A stretch of 64,000 nucleotides of DNA from Effrenium voratum. Its lineage: Eukaryota > Sar > Dinophyceae > Suessiales > Symbiodiniaceae. Of the stretch, positions 41,378-51,189 are shown piece by piece; position 1 is the stretch's first letter, and each line of letters opens with the position of its first letter. The translations under genes and the position numbers were made by a program. Location: assembly GCA_963377175.1 (NCBI GenBank), contig CAUJNA010003297.1, forward strand, positions 1 to 64,000, written 5' to 3'. The notes below the pieces were generated by a model that saw nothing but the letters and a program-made list of their open reading frames with translations, had not been told where the DNA came from and did not search any database.

Positions 41378-42215
41378 TTTTGAGTTCGCTCTAGAACCGC
41401 ATCTCTCCAGGGTTGCCGCCCTGACACTGGTCCAGGTATTTTAAAGCTCCTTCGGACCTTCACAATACGCACTGTCTTCAGTCAGGACCCCAGTCATACA
41501 TTCTTGAGTCCGCTCCTGAAACGCATCCCTCCGGGGTTGCTGCCTTGGCACATCGTGCCTTGGCGTTGGAGGCTCCTCCGGGACCCTCTCAAGGTGCGTT
41601 GCACTCAGCCATGACCTCAGTCATGCATTCTTGAGTTCGCTCTTGAATTGTAGCCCTCTGGGGTGGCTGCCTTGCGCCGCGAGCCCTTGGCAATTGAGGC
41701 TCCTCCGGGACCTCCACAAGGCGCAGTGCCTTCAGTCATGACCGCAGTCATGCATTCTTGAGTCAGCTCTTGAATTGCTTCCCTCCGGGGTTGCTGCCTT
41801 GCGCCGCGAGCCCTTGGCATTTGAGGCTCCTCCGGGACCTCCACAAGGCGCAATGCCTTCAGGAATGACCGCAGTCATGCATTCTTGAGTCAGCTCTTGA
41901 ATTGCTTCCCTCCGGGGTTGCTGCCTCCGGGACCTCCACAAGGCGCAATGCCTTCCGTCATGACCGCAGTCATGCATTCTTCAGTCCGCTCTTGAATGGC
42001 TTCCCTCCGGGGTTGCTGCCTTGCGCCGCGGGCCCTCGGCAATCGAGGTTCCTCCGGGACCTCACCAAGCCCTGCGATCAGGCCTATCCGTCATGCCCCC
42101 GGTCATGCATTCTTGAGTTCACTCTTGAATAGATTCCCTCCGGGGTAGCTGCCTTGCGCCGCGGGCCCTTGGCAGCTAAGGTTCCTCCGGGACCTTCACA
42201 AGCCCTGCTCTCCAG
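41378..42215 (+). repeat. minisatellite of ~120-bp units, about seven copies
   Basis: Each unit contains gtcatgcattcttgagt, tccctccggggttgctgcct, tgcgccgcgagcccttggc and ggctcctccgggacctcc. Similarity is high, and one unit (about 41880-41955) has an internal deletion. It directly joins the LINE end to the DIRS-like copy 2 region. Confidence 0.9.
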
Positions 42216-42240
42216 GCCCTAAAACTTTTGCACACCGTGC

Positions 42241-42582
42241 ATGACACGACCTTTGCATTCACACTTGGCCACCAGTCGAATATTGATTTGCATCCCTTGC
42301 ATAGCGCTCGTTCACTCTCCGACCCAGCGCCTTGCCCTTCGTGCAATGGAGTGTGACGGAGACACCTTAGACGCCATCCACACCACATTAGCCAGAAGCT
42401 ACTTGGACCTTGAGGTTATGCTGGACGAGCTTTACACAGTCCTTCTGCGCATTAAGCTCTTTTGCCATATCATCGCCATCTGCCTTGTGGCCCTTACCCT
42501 GATCGAGGGCATTCGTGCACTGTCATTCCTGGTGGATTCTGTACAGCACTGGACAGCCTTTGCATCCCACGCCCTCACATGA
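42241..42582 (+). CDS. unidentified ORF with membrane helix
   Basis: A 113-residue frame; from an internal MECDGDTLDAIHTTLA the protein looks natural. It has one hydrophobic helix (FCHIIAICLVALTLIEGI). No counterpart in copies 1 or 3 and no family recognised. Confidence 0.35.
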   Translation: MTRPLHSHLATSRILICIPCIALVHSPTQRLALRAMECDGDTLDAIHTTLARSYLDLEVMLDELYTVLLRIKLFCHIIAICLVALTLIEGIRALSFLVDSVQHWTAFASHALT

Positions 42583-42816
42583 CAGGGCATCGCTCTTTGC
42601 CAAGAAAAACAATGTGTGCCTGCTAGCCATCAATCGACATATACTTGTCAGCATCCAGACCAACACTGTGTGACATTTCCGCCAGGTCGGCCACAGGCCG
42701 GGAACCTAGCAGATCCCCGCCCTCAGCGCTTGCCTTAATGTGCTTGTGTACACAGCCATTTCGCTCAACACGCTGTAACGGCGCTTTTAGCCCACGAGAC
42801 TCAGCCGTGCCCTGAA

Positions 42817-43380
42817 TTGGTGGAGCAATGGATTAGCCTGCTTGCTTGCTGGGCAGACTCGTTCTTTGCCAGGCAACACAAGATTGCCCTACTGAACCAC
42901 CTTCGTCGTTACCTGGACTTCATCATCCTGCGAATTGGCCTTCGCGAGGGCTCCATACATATTGCCCGCCTTTTGACACTGTGTGCCTTTGCCATTGCAT
43001 ATGCCAATCAGAGCCAAACCTTCACCGTGAACAGCCTTGCCTTGTTTGCCTCCGTTTTTGACTGGAGCAAACCCACAGCATGTTTCTCTGGCCAGAGCTC
43101 AAGTCATTCAGCCAGGGGCCTCCTGACAGCTGCCAGCGGCCCCAACTTCAGGAACTTCGCCGTGCAGCACCGCTGGCACGAGCACTCAGAGGCAGCCTTA
43201 GTTTCACTCTTGCACGCCTGTGTTGGCCCCAAGACAACCCGCCTTCTGAACGCGGTTCTGTCTTGCCTTGAAGACCTTGAATTCATAATTGCGCGTTTGC
43301 AACCTGCATTGCCCGCATTGCCAGCCTTGGATATGCACTCTCACGAACCAGTGGACCTTACTTCATGCTCACAGTTTTAA
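42817..43380 (+). CDS. unidentified helical ORF
   Basis: A 187-residue frame with a smooth amphipathic composition (LLACWADSFFARQHKIALLN, LLTLCAFAIAYANQSQ, LNAVLSCLEDLEFIIARLQ). It precedes the recombinase on the same strand. No family recognised and no equivalent in the other copies. Confidence 0.4.
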   Translation: MVEQWISLLACWADSFFARQHKIALLNHLRRYLDFIILRIGLREGSIHIARLLTLCAFAIAYANQSQTFTVNSLALFASVFDWSKPTACFSGQSSSHSARGLLTAASGPNFRNFAVQHRWHEHSEAALVSLLHACVGPKTTRLLNAVLSCLEDLEFIIARLQPALPALPALDMHSHEPVDLTSCSQF

Positions 43381-43681
43381 AAATGTGTGCCTGGCGCTGT
43401 GCTTGACACCCGCTTCGACAAGCACTGTCAATTAGCGGACTCAGGCACATTCTGCCATAGCCCTAATCTGACAATTGTGCCACATCCATGCCTTTTTCTG
43501 GCTTTTGTGCATGGGCATTATGTCAGGCCCGCGCCGGCTCTCCAGCAGCCCTGTCATCACGTGCCCCGACTTGCTGCTTTGTTTGTGCACTCGTTTTGCT
43601 ACCACTGCCTCGTGTCTGTAGCCATTTAAGCAGTGTGCAACAAGCTACGCTCCTGCTCGGCCCCACTCGCTTGCCTTCGGC

Positions 43682-44976
43682 ATGCCAGACCAGGTGCCTT
43701 CTTCAGTGCCAGATTTGATGGGCATTGTCTCCAGCATGACAGAGGAGAACCAAGCAGCCTTGACCGCCGTGCTGACAGCCCTGCGTGAACGGACGGCCTC
43801 GCGATCCTCGTCGCCTTTGCCAGAAGCCGCCCTTCCCACGGATGAGTCTTCGACCTTGCCGCCTGAAGGGGCATCCACTCAAGACCTTCCAGAGCCTTGC
43901 ACTGAAGAGCCGCCCTTGGTGCCTCTGCTCGACCCTGCCAGGGCAGTTTTCGGTATCAGCCCTGCAGCAAAGATGAAAAGCCTTGGGACGACCAGCTCGC
44001 GCCCGAGCTGCCTCCTGAGGCCACGCCGGCAGACTCAGCACCCGCACCAGTGACTCCTGAAGACGCACTGCCAGCAAATCCAGAAACAGCCTCAACCGAG
44101 GTACCAAAGCCTTGTCCTTCGTCTTCAGCTCCGCATTGGCCCAACGCCCCGGACTTGCCAGACGATGCCCTGCCAGCTAAGCAAGAGGTGGCTTACAAGG
44201 CGGCGCCCAAGCCAAGGCCACTGCCTGAGTTTCCCCCGCCTGCACGCCCGCCGTGGGCCTGTTGCTAGGCGCCCTGCTTTTGTGCGCCCATTGCAGCCTT
44301 AGATTTGGAGACATTCAGAGAATCAAGCCCTCCGCTCTCTCGCTGTCTGCGCAAGCACTTGGGGGCCTGTGTTGGGCCACCAAGACAACTTGCCAGGGAC
44401 AGCCCTTCGCATGCTTGCCTTTCGGTTTCCGAGGTGAAGACATTAGCACATCCTGGCTAGTGAAGTGGCTGGCTCTGCTCAGTCAAGCTTTAGACGCCAC
44501 TCACGCCGAATGGGGAGATTCCTTTGTACCCGACTTTATTTTGCCCTGCATTCCAAACCTGGAGTCTCACGCATGCCCCAGCCTTTCGCGTTCGATGTCT
44601 TACTTGCAAGCACTGGTATGCCTTCGCTGGGCCATACAGTTGCCGTGGAAATCGGAGGGCGGCCAGCTGGTCACCCAGCACGAGGCATCCTCATTTACCC
44701 TTCACAGCCTTAAATGCGCATTACTCAGTGCAGCCGGAAGACAGCAGAAGGCTGCAGGGACACCATCGCCTCTCGTCCGCACTGCTGTACAGCAGGGACG
44801 ACACCATAGAAGCCTTGTGGGTGCAGTCTGAGCTCACCTCCGCCATCAGACGGGGCTGGAGACCCCCTCGGCCAATGGCTCGGGGGGGCCAGCGCCCAAC
44901 CGTGGAACCAGCCTTTCAGGTCCACAGGGCAGCCCTCCGAGCCATTTGCAGCTTCAAAGCCTCCCACCCTGCCTGA
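43682..44976 (+). pseudogene. tyrosine recombinase of copy 2, core domain deleted and frameshifted
   Basis: 43682-44270 encodes the Pro-rich N-terminus and ends in a stop. The catalytic half follows in another frame (44253-44831): SLRFGDIQRI (catalytic Arg), TTCQGQPF, TLHSLKCALLSAAGR (His-x-x-Lys). A third frame then gives LQGHHRLSSALLYSRDD (His, Tyr). Compared with copy 1, the helical core-binding segment between the Pro-rich part and the catalytic part is gone. All catalytic residues can be found but not in one frame. Confidence 0.7.
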
Positions 44977-45356
44977 CAAGATTCTTGTACCACAGGGAGG
45001 TGGACAATTTGTTGTCCACAGCCCTGGATGCAGATGAGGAAGCCCTCGCAGTGGCAAGAGCCGCCTTGGAATCTTCGGAGGCCGAATCCGAAGAGGAACC
45101 ACCAGATGAGCAGGCATGCTCACCAGATCCCCCGCCTTGCACGCATGCGTCAGCCCTTGCAGTCGATTCAATTGGCATTCGCCTTGTGCCTTGGGGATCC
45201 GTGCATGCCGTGCAGGGCACTCACGGCAACTCAGTACAGACAGCTTGCGGCTTGCATCTAAAGCATTGCTCGTACCCTGTGCATCAGATTCATCCAGACA
45301 TGCAGCTCTGCAAACGCAAGGCGTGCATGGCCGCGCTGTGCTAAAATAAGCTGTTC

Positions 45357-46701
45357 ATGCCCTGCCTTGACACCCACAGCACAGCCAAATTCGACACAAT
45401 TCGACATACTCAGGTATGCCTTTTGAGAGGTCGGCGACTCAGCAGTGCTCAAGCGCCGGTCCAGAGCCTGCCATCCGCACTGACTGTACACATTCCGCAG
45501 ATATCATTTTTCCTCTCAAACCAGCCCTCCAAACATGCATTGCTGATGCACATGGATCGCGATCGGCTACAAGACGTCCTGACAGAGGCCCGGGTCCCTG
45601 AAGGCCTGCAGGACCTCGTTTTGGCCAGAGGTTTTGACTGCCCGTCTGATTTCGCCTTTGCCTTCCCCAACATTGCAGACTTGCAGCCTTTCATAGTCGC
45701 TGCTAGGGACTTCTGGGCAGCCAATAACATAGAGGATCCAGAATCTAGTGTGGCAGCAGCGCGCCTTAGGAAAGCCCTAGCTGAGTGCCATCGGCTCAGC
45801 CTTCGCTCAGAGCCTCCCGAACCGGCCGCCAGCTCCGGGTCGCCATGCACTCAGCCCAATCAAATCGCATCTTGGGCAGAGCACTTGCCACCCAAGCTCA
45901 CATCCGAACGCGTGTCGAGCCTGGTCAAGACCTTCAAATCCAATTACCCCGGTGAGCTGCTGGACGCTGACACCAAGCCATCCATCCGCCTTCTGAGCCT
46001 AGTGCACGAGGGCCTGAAGCCCGGGCAGTCCCTGAAGTGGGTGCCCTGGCAGTATCGACGGCAAGACCAAGAACGCATGGAGGCAAAGTCGGCCCGAGCC
46101 GTGCGCTCAGAGTTGCAGCTCCTGAGTCAGGCCTTCTTTGACGACACACCGGAGGTGTCCGTGGAGCACCACTCGCTGTCAGCAGGGTGGCTCACCCGCA
46201 TCCAGACCGTGTTTCGCAATGCCCTAGCCTTGTGCCAAGCAGCGCACCTGTCGAATCTCAAGCTCTTGTCAGCGGATCGCAAGCTCTGGGCAGCCATATG
46301 CGACCTTCTAGGGCAGCAGTGGTCCCTGGATGATGCCTTGTACGAGCTGACGCACATGAGAAACGATGTGCACAGCCTCCTACAGCTGCGCCCGAAAATG
46401 TCCAAGCCATCCGTGCCAGCACCGCCACGCCCTGCAACACTAAGGCAAAAGGGATCCAAGCGCGACCTTAAGCCAGCCCGCATGCCTTCACGCCCCACCA
46501 AGAAAGGCAAGGGGAAGTCCAAGGGCCTCGCCATCGCCAAAGCCCAAGGCAGAGTGGTGCACTACCTATAAAGGGCGTGAGGTTTGCAGGCGCTACCAGA
46601 CGGGCAGCTGCACAAATGACCAGTGCCCTTTCGCCCACGTGTGCGCCATAGTAGGCTGCCAGCAAAAGCACCCCGCCATGGATCACAACAAACACACGTG
46701 A
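45357..46701 (+). CDS. Gag of DIRS-like retroelement, zinc knuckle in next frame
   Basis: Frame 45357-46571 is 404 residues. A likely start is one of the Met codons at about 45546-45552 (MHMDRDRLQDVL). Blocks shared with copy 1 are RLLSLVHEGL, LKWVPWQYR, CQAAHLSNLKLLS and WSLDDALYEL, then a basic tail (KKGKGKSKG). It stops at 46571. The CCCH motif (CRRYQTGSCTNDQCPFAH) and a second Cys/His cluster continue in the neighbouring frame to 46701. Either a programmed shift or a mutation separates them; copy 1 shows a break slightly earlier, so mutation is more likely. Confidence 0.65.
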
Positions 46702-46931
46702 AATAGCCCGGATCTTGGACCGGCACAGGATCGGGCAGCCATGCTGCCGCCGGCCTTGCCCCACAGCGGGCCTCATGCGCCGTTCTCACCATTGCATGTG
46801 CCAGTGGAAACTGCCCTGACTCCAGCCTTGCCCTGTGCGCACCGTGGCGAGCCAAGCGCCTCGCCAAGGCCACACGCGCCCGCCCAGGCAAGCTCCTCAA
46901 AGTCACCATTGCATCCAGCCTCAAAGCGGAT

Positions 46932-49880
46932 GTGTTTGCAGGTAGGCTGCACCCGGTGACGTCGGCAGCCATTAGCCTTGGCCTTGACTGCTTCGAGCCC
47001 TTCGACCTAGATGGAGACACTGCGCGCGACATCCTGGATAACGAAGTCTTCGAGGCCCTTCTCAGACTCTGCTGGTCGGGGATCGTGGCCATGATAATGC
47101 ATGCCCCGCCTTGCAAAGAATACTCCAGACTCAAACTACGCCCAGGCGGGCCCAAAGCCTTAAGGACGCCGCAGTACATGGACGGGGTCCCCGGCCTTTC
47201 GCCTTCACAGCGTAAAAAACTGCTGGATAGCAAGATCATCCACGACCGTGGCAGAGCCCTGTTCAGAGCAGTGGTCTCCAAAGGAGGCGTCGGCATTTGG
47301 GAACAGCCGCCATCAGCCATGGCCTGGCTGGAAGAGGCCAACTTCCAAATGCTACGTGATCACCAGTGTGCCCTGGTGTGGGTAGACGCCTGCAGGCACA
47401 ATAAAGCCTTCTCCAAGTCATGGGCGTTCGGCTGCAACAGTTCGAAAATACGGGCCCTGGAGGCCCGTTGCAATCACTCATACAAGCACCGAAGCATTGC
47501 AGGCGTGAAAGAACAAGAGGTATACCTCAGCACTCTGACCGCGGAATACCCTCCTTCCCTGGCCCTGCAACTGGCCCAGGTAGGCATAGGAAGAGTCAGT
47601 AAAACAGGCTCCTTCCGACAAGCGCTGCCATTGCACTCCGATTTCTCCAGACCCATCGCACTGGCGCCCTGCAGGCTTCCCACCTGCGACGGAGCAGGAA
47701 TGCACTCCTCCGCAGATTGGTGCTGTCCCAAACCAGAACACCCGCTGCAAGCAGTCGCCAGGCCCTGGTTGCATTGGATGCATGAGCGCAAACTGGTGCC
47801 ACGAATCCTGGCACACATCAAAAACGGTTCTCCGGACTGCCCCCTCTCACCATCCGAGAGCCTGGAAGTGGCAACTCTAGCATACACAGCTCTAAAATTG
47901 CCCTGCCCTTCGGACATGAGCCCCGAGGCAGGACAGCCATACAGACTCCACCTGCTGCAGGCCCTGGCCAACTCTTGGGGTGACCCGGACATGGCCCTCT
48001 TGCCATTTCTGCAACACGGGGTACCGACAGGAGCTGTGTCAGCCTTGCCACCCAGCCTTCAATGGCCGGCAAAGAAGCCAGACTCCGCGCTGCCGCCGGA
48101 TCTGGAAATTTGTGAGGGCAACTGGAAAATGGCCGAGGACGAGCCAGAAACCGTGCAAGGCTTGCTGCGCAATGAAATTGCCAACAACTGGATTGTAGAA
48201 ACCAGCCTTAGCATAGCCGACGCTCGGGAAAAATGGCCCTTAGGCATTGCCGTAGGCAAGTTAAACGTTGTCTTTGCAGAAGGGAAAGAACCACGCCTTG
48301 TCTTGGACAGCGCCGTGTGCCAAGTGAATACCAGATGCCATCTGCCAGAGCGCCTGAGCTTGCCAATGGCATCGGACCTGGCTTTGTCCACGCAGCCAGA
48401 AGACACTCCAGGCGCCTTCATAGGCGCCAGCGTTGACTTCAAAGCCGCACACAAACAGGTGCAAGTCCGCCCGGAAGAGCATGGCCTTCTACTCTTCGCC
48501 TTTCAAGGAAAGCTCTACCATTACAGAGTGTGCCATTTTGGGGGCCGTTTCTCGGCGTTCTGGTGGCAGCGCACCGGCGCATTCTTGCTTCGCCAGGTGC
48601 ATGGATTGCTGGCCTGGAAGCCCCACAAAGCCTTCCTCTTTGTGGACGACCTTCTGTGTGCACTCTTCCGGGATAGCTCACCAGATATGTTTGCCTTGGT
48701 GGTGCTTTTCTTTTGCGCCATTGCAGCGCCCATTTCATGGAAAAAGGCGCAATTCCAGGACAGCCTTGTTTGGTGCGGTTGGGAGATCAACTTCTCCCAC
48801 GACACCATTCAGCTCGTGTCCGCTAAGCTAACCAAGCTGGACGCCCTGATCAAAGCACTGCTGGGGAACCGACGGGTACCCCGCAAAACACTCGAGCAGT
48901 GCATAGGCCTACTCATTTGGGCTACCAGCATTGCCCTACACCTCAGATCCTGGCTAGCGCCACTGTATTCGGACCTCAACAGCCTACCAGGCTCAATGCA
49001 CTCGATACCGCCTCAAATGTGGTCAGCTTTTAGAGCATCCTTGAACAAGGATCTCAGAACTAGCCATAGCCTTCCGGGCTTGTGGATCACAGTGGGCTCC
49101 AAAATCCTGGAAATTTCAGGTCGCACCATGCACTGCCCTCAGGACATCCCGCGAGTGCCTGGCACTAGCAAGCCCACATGGGTGCGCATCGCGGACCCTA
49201 ACAACCCCTACACTAGCCTTTCCAAGTCAAGCCAACAATGTCTTACTTGGCTGGCGTCATGCTTTCGGCACTCGCCTTTTCAGCCCTTGGCGCGGCCACA
49301 CCAGCTGCAAGCTCTGGCTGCCGCGGATGCGTGTGCCGAAGACGATTTGGTAGGGATCGGGGGCTGGGCAATCACATCCTCCCAAGTAGTTTGGTTTGCC
49401 GAGACCTGGAACATGCAAGACATACGAGCCGTGTGGCCTTGCCTTGTCAAGCCTGGACAGCGGTACATCGCATGCTTCGAGACGCTGGCACAGTTGGCAC
49501 TGCTGCAAGCAACCCACAGCCACATTGGTGGTGGGCACTACTCGTTCAGCATGCCTTCAGGCACGGACAATTCCGCGACAGAAGCCAGCCTTAACAAGTT
49601 GTTCACGACCTCCTGGCCGTTGCAACTCTTCGTGCAATTAACAGCCTTCTGGGCTCACGCTCATAATGTGCTGCTGCAGCCGACGCACGTTCCAGGAAGG
49701 TGCAATGACTGGGCGGACGATCTCAGCAGAGGTCGGTTGGCCCGATTCAGCCATCGCCCAGAAAGTCGCATACGCTTCAGCCCTGCAGGCCTAGCGATGT
49801 CAGGCCGAGGCATTCAGCTGTGTCCGATGCATGCGCCCTGGCGCCCGGAGCATTTGGCAGCAGCCTCCGTCACTGCTTAG
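46932..49880 (+). CDS. polyprotein: methyltransferase-like, reverse transcriptase, RNase H
   Basis: A 982-residue uninterrupted frame; it remains open somewhat upstream of 46932 (KADVFAGRLHP), so the start is not certain. Residues 1-15 hold a SAM-motif-like FAGRLHPVTSAA, APPC is at 58-61 and WEQP at 123-126. RT includes SVDFKAAHKQVQV and FVDD (residues 570-573, nt 48639-48650). RNase H has AADACAEDD (about 799), CFETLAQ (about 848), GTDNSATEA (about 878) and DWADDLSRG (about 927). In DIRS elements a methyltransferase-like domain usually follows RNase H; here it precedes RT. Best candidate for a still-coding RT in the window. Confidence 0.75.
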   Translation: MFAGRLHPVTSAAISLGLDCFEPFDLDGDTARDILDNEVFEALLRLCWSGIVAMIMHAPPCKEYSRLKLRPGGPKALRTPQYMDGVPGLSPSQRKKLLDSKIIHDRGRALFRAVVSKGGVGIWEQPPSAMAWLEEANFQMLRDHQCALVWVDACRHNKAFSKSWAFGCNSSKIRALEARCNHSYKHRSIAGVKEQEVYLSTLTAEYPPSLALQLAQVGIGRVSKTGSFRQALPLHSDFSRPIALAPCRLPTCDGAGMHSSADWCCPKPEHPLQAVARPWLHWMHERKLVPRILAHIKNGSPDCPLSPSESLEVATLAYTALKLPCPSDMSPEAGQPYRLHLLQALANSWGDPDMALLPFLQHGVPTGAVSALPPSLQWPAKKPDSALPPDLEICEGNWKMAEDEPETVQGLLRNEIANNWIVETSLSIADAREKWPLGIAVGKLNVVFAEGKEPRLVLDSAVCQVNTRCHLPERLSLPMASDLALSTQPEDTPGAFIGASVDFKAAHKQVQVRPEEHGLLLFAFQGKLYHYRVCHFGGRFSAFWWQRTGAFLLRQVHGLLAWKPHKAFLFVDDLLCALFRDSSPDMFALVVLFFCAIAAPISWKKAQFQDSLVWCGWEINFSHDTIQLVSAKLTKLDALIKALLGNRRVPRKTLEQCIGLLIWATSIALHLRSWLAPLYSDLNSLPGSMHSIPPQMWSAFRASLNKDLRTSHSLPGLWITVGSKILEISGRTMHCPQDIPRVPGTSKPTWVRIADPNNPYTSLSKSSQQCLTWLASCFRHSPFQPLARPHQLQALAAADACAEDDLVGIGGWAITSSQVVWFAETWNMQDIRAVWPCLVKPGQRYIACFETLAQLALLQATHSHIGGGHYSFSMPSGTDNSATEASLNKLFTTSWPLQLFVQLTAFWAHAHNVLLQPTHVPGRCNDWADDLSRGRLARFSHRPESRIRFSPAGLAMSGRGIQLCPMHAPWRPEHLAAASVTA

Positions 49881-50068
49881 CCAGCCTTATTTGCATCCCG
49901 ACATGCCTTGCGACCAAACGGCCGTCGTCGCCCTGTTAGCCAGAACAACTGGCGACGTCAGCCAGCCGCTTGCATCAAGCCGCTCTGACCGGAAAAAGTG
50001 CAGACCCTGCGTCACAGGCTGCTCACAGCCAAAGCGTGCATGGCCACGCTAGCAGTTGCCCTGCCAGG

Positions 50069-50825
50069 TACAACCCCACTCTGAAGGGCGGGTGATGAGG
50101 CCTGCGGCCCAGCGGGCTCGCTTATACCGGGGTTGCCTGAAACACTGAAGGGGGGGTCAATGCGCCTCCTGTTCCAGGCGCACCAGTGCCCTGGACACAG
50201 TGCTACTTTCAGCAATCCCGGTAAAAAGAACTGCGGCCGCTTCGGACGAGCTTTGTTCTTTTGGGGTTTCATGTTTGGGTTCAAGCTAGGAGCAGTGCAA
50301 CATGCCTTAACGCTTAGGGTTTCTTTTCCCTTGTGTTTAGGGCATGTTGTGAATCGAACTACGCGTTGGCCATTTTGCTCCTAGCCTTGACCCAAACCTG
50401 CGGTTTCATTTGAAACCCACCCACCCACCCTGCACTGCCCTACACCAGGCTCTGCAAGTATAGGTGGCAGACGCTCTGCACTTTCATTGGTGGCCTCCGG
50501 GCCTTTTGGTCTCCGGACCAGGTCTCCGGACCCACATTGGTCTCCGGACCTTGAGTCTCCGGACTTTCCGGTCTCCGGACCTTGGGGCGTGGGCACGCAT
50601 GCCGCGCCCCACAAGCACTGCATGTGCACGCAAGGACACGCATTGTCTTGCCTTTTCACATTTCGGGGGGTCAATGCGCCTCCTGTTCCAGGCGCACCAG
50701 TGCCCTGGACACAGTGCTACTTTCAGCAATCCCGGTAAAAAGAACTGCGGCCGCTTCGGACGAGCTTTGTTCTTTTGGGGTTTCATGTTTGGGTTCAAGC
50801 TAGGAGCAGTGCAACATGCCTTAAC
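50069..50825 (+). repeat. 3' terminal repeat block of copy 2 (R-H-spacer-R)
   Basis: R units lie at about 50069-50311 and 50664-50824, both ending gcaacatgccttaac. A hairpin is formed by caacatgcc (about 50298) and ggcatgttg (about 50340). The spacer between holds several tctccggac words (about 50505-50590). Homologous block at 17972-18676. Confidence 0.8.
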
Positions 50826-50833
50826 GCCACGTC

Positions 50834-50858
50834 GGCGCGCGCGCGCGCGCGCGCGCTT
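50834..50858. repeat. (CG)n run
   Basis: About a dozen alternating cg dinucleotides immediately after the element's end. Confidence 0.9.
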
Positions 50859-50934
50859 TGTTCGCCTTTCTCGGCGGCCGTTTCGGGTGGGGGGGGGTGA
50901 GGGTTCCCTGGGTCTCACTGCCGCTGGACGGAAA

Positions 50935-51110
50935 AAGGCGTGCTGCAAGTGTCCAACAACAGCGCGGCCCCCGACAGCGGCTGGGCAACCAGAGCGCGAG
51001 GGTCTTCCTGGAGCGAGACGGCGGGGCGCACCAGTGCGAGCTGATCATGATCAACGACGAGGCGCTGGTGCAGACGAAGAGCCTCTCGACGCAGCTGTCC
51101 CGGAACCCCG
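50935..51110 (+). pseudogene. fibre-like fragment, third copy
   Basis: LGNQSARVFLERDGGAHQ, CELIMINDEALVQTKS and LSTQLS are identical in wording to the 25-kb fibre. Similarity is very high over about 170 bp, then ends at an A-rich run (51116). This copy is on the opposite strand and isolated from other viral genes. Confidence 0.7.
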
Positions 51111-51189
51111 TGCGTAAAAAAAAAGAAGTCAAGGCTCCCATCAAGGCTTTGTCAAATGAACTCACCTTCACTTGGGGCTTCACGGCCTG

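Larger units (their letters stand above)
42241..50825 (+). mobile_element. DIRS-like retroelement copy 2, most complete
   Basis: Two unknown ORFs, then recombinase (43682-44976, damaged), Gag (45357-46701), polyprotein with methyltransferase-like, RT and RNase H domains (46932-49880), and the 3' R-H-spacer-R repeats (50069-50825). Composition (many cttgcc and gcctt words) is uniform from about 42.3 kb, so the left limit is set at the end of the minisatellite; it could also be at 43.6 kb. Confidence 0.7.

Noticed and set aside
40453..41472. 339-residue minus-strand ORF
   Set aside because: Antisense to the well-formed LINE RT thumb region.
50355..50390. Second spliced-leader-like sequence (ttggccattttgctcctag), also near 18265
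   Set aside because: Shares gccattttg but diverges in the diagnostic ggctcaag end; part of the element's 3' repeat block, so probably coincidental.
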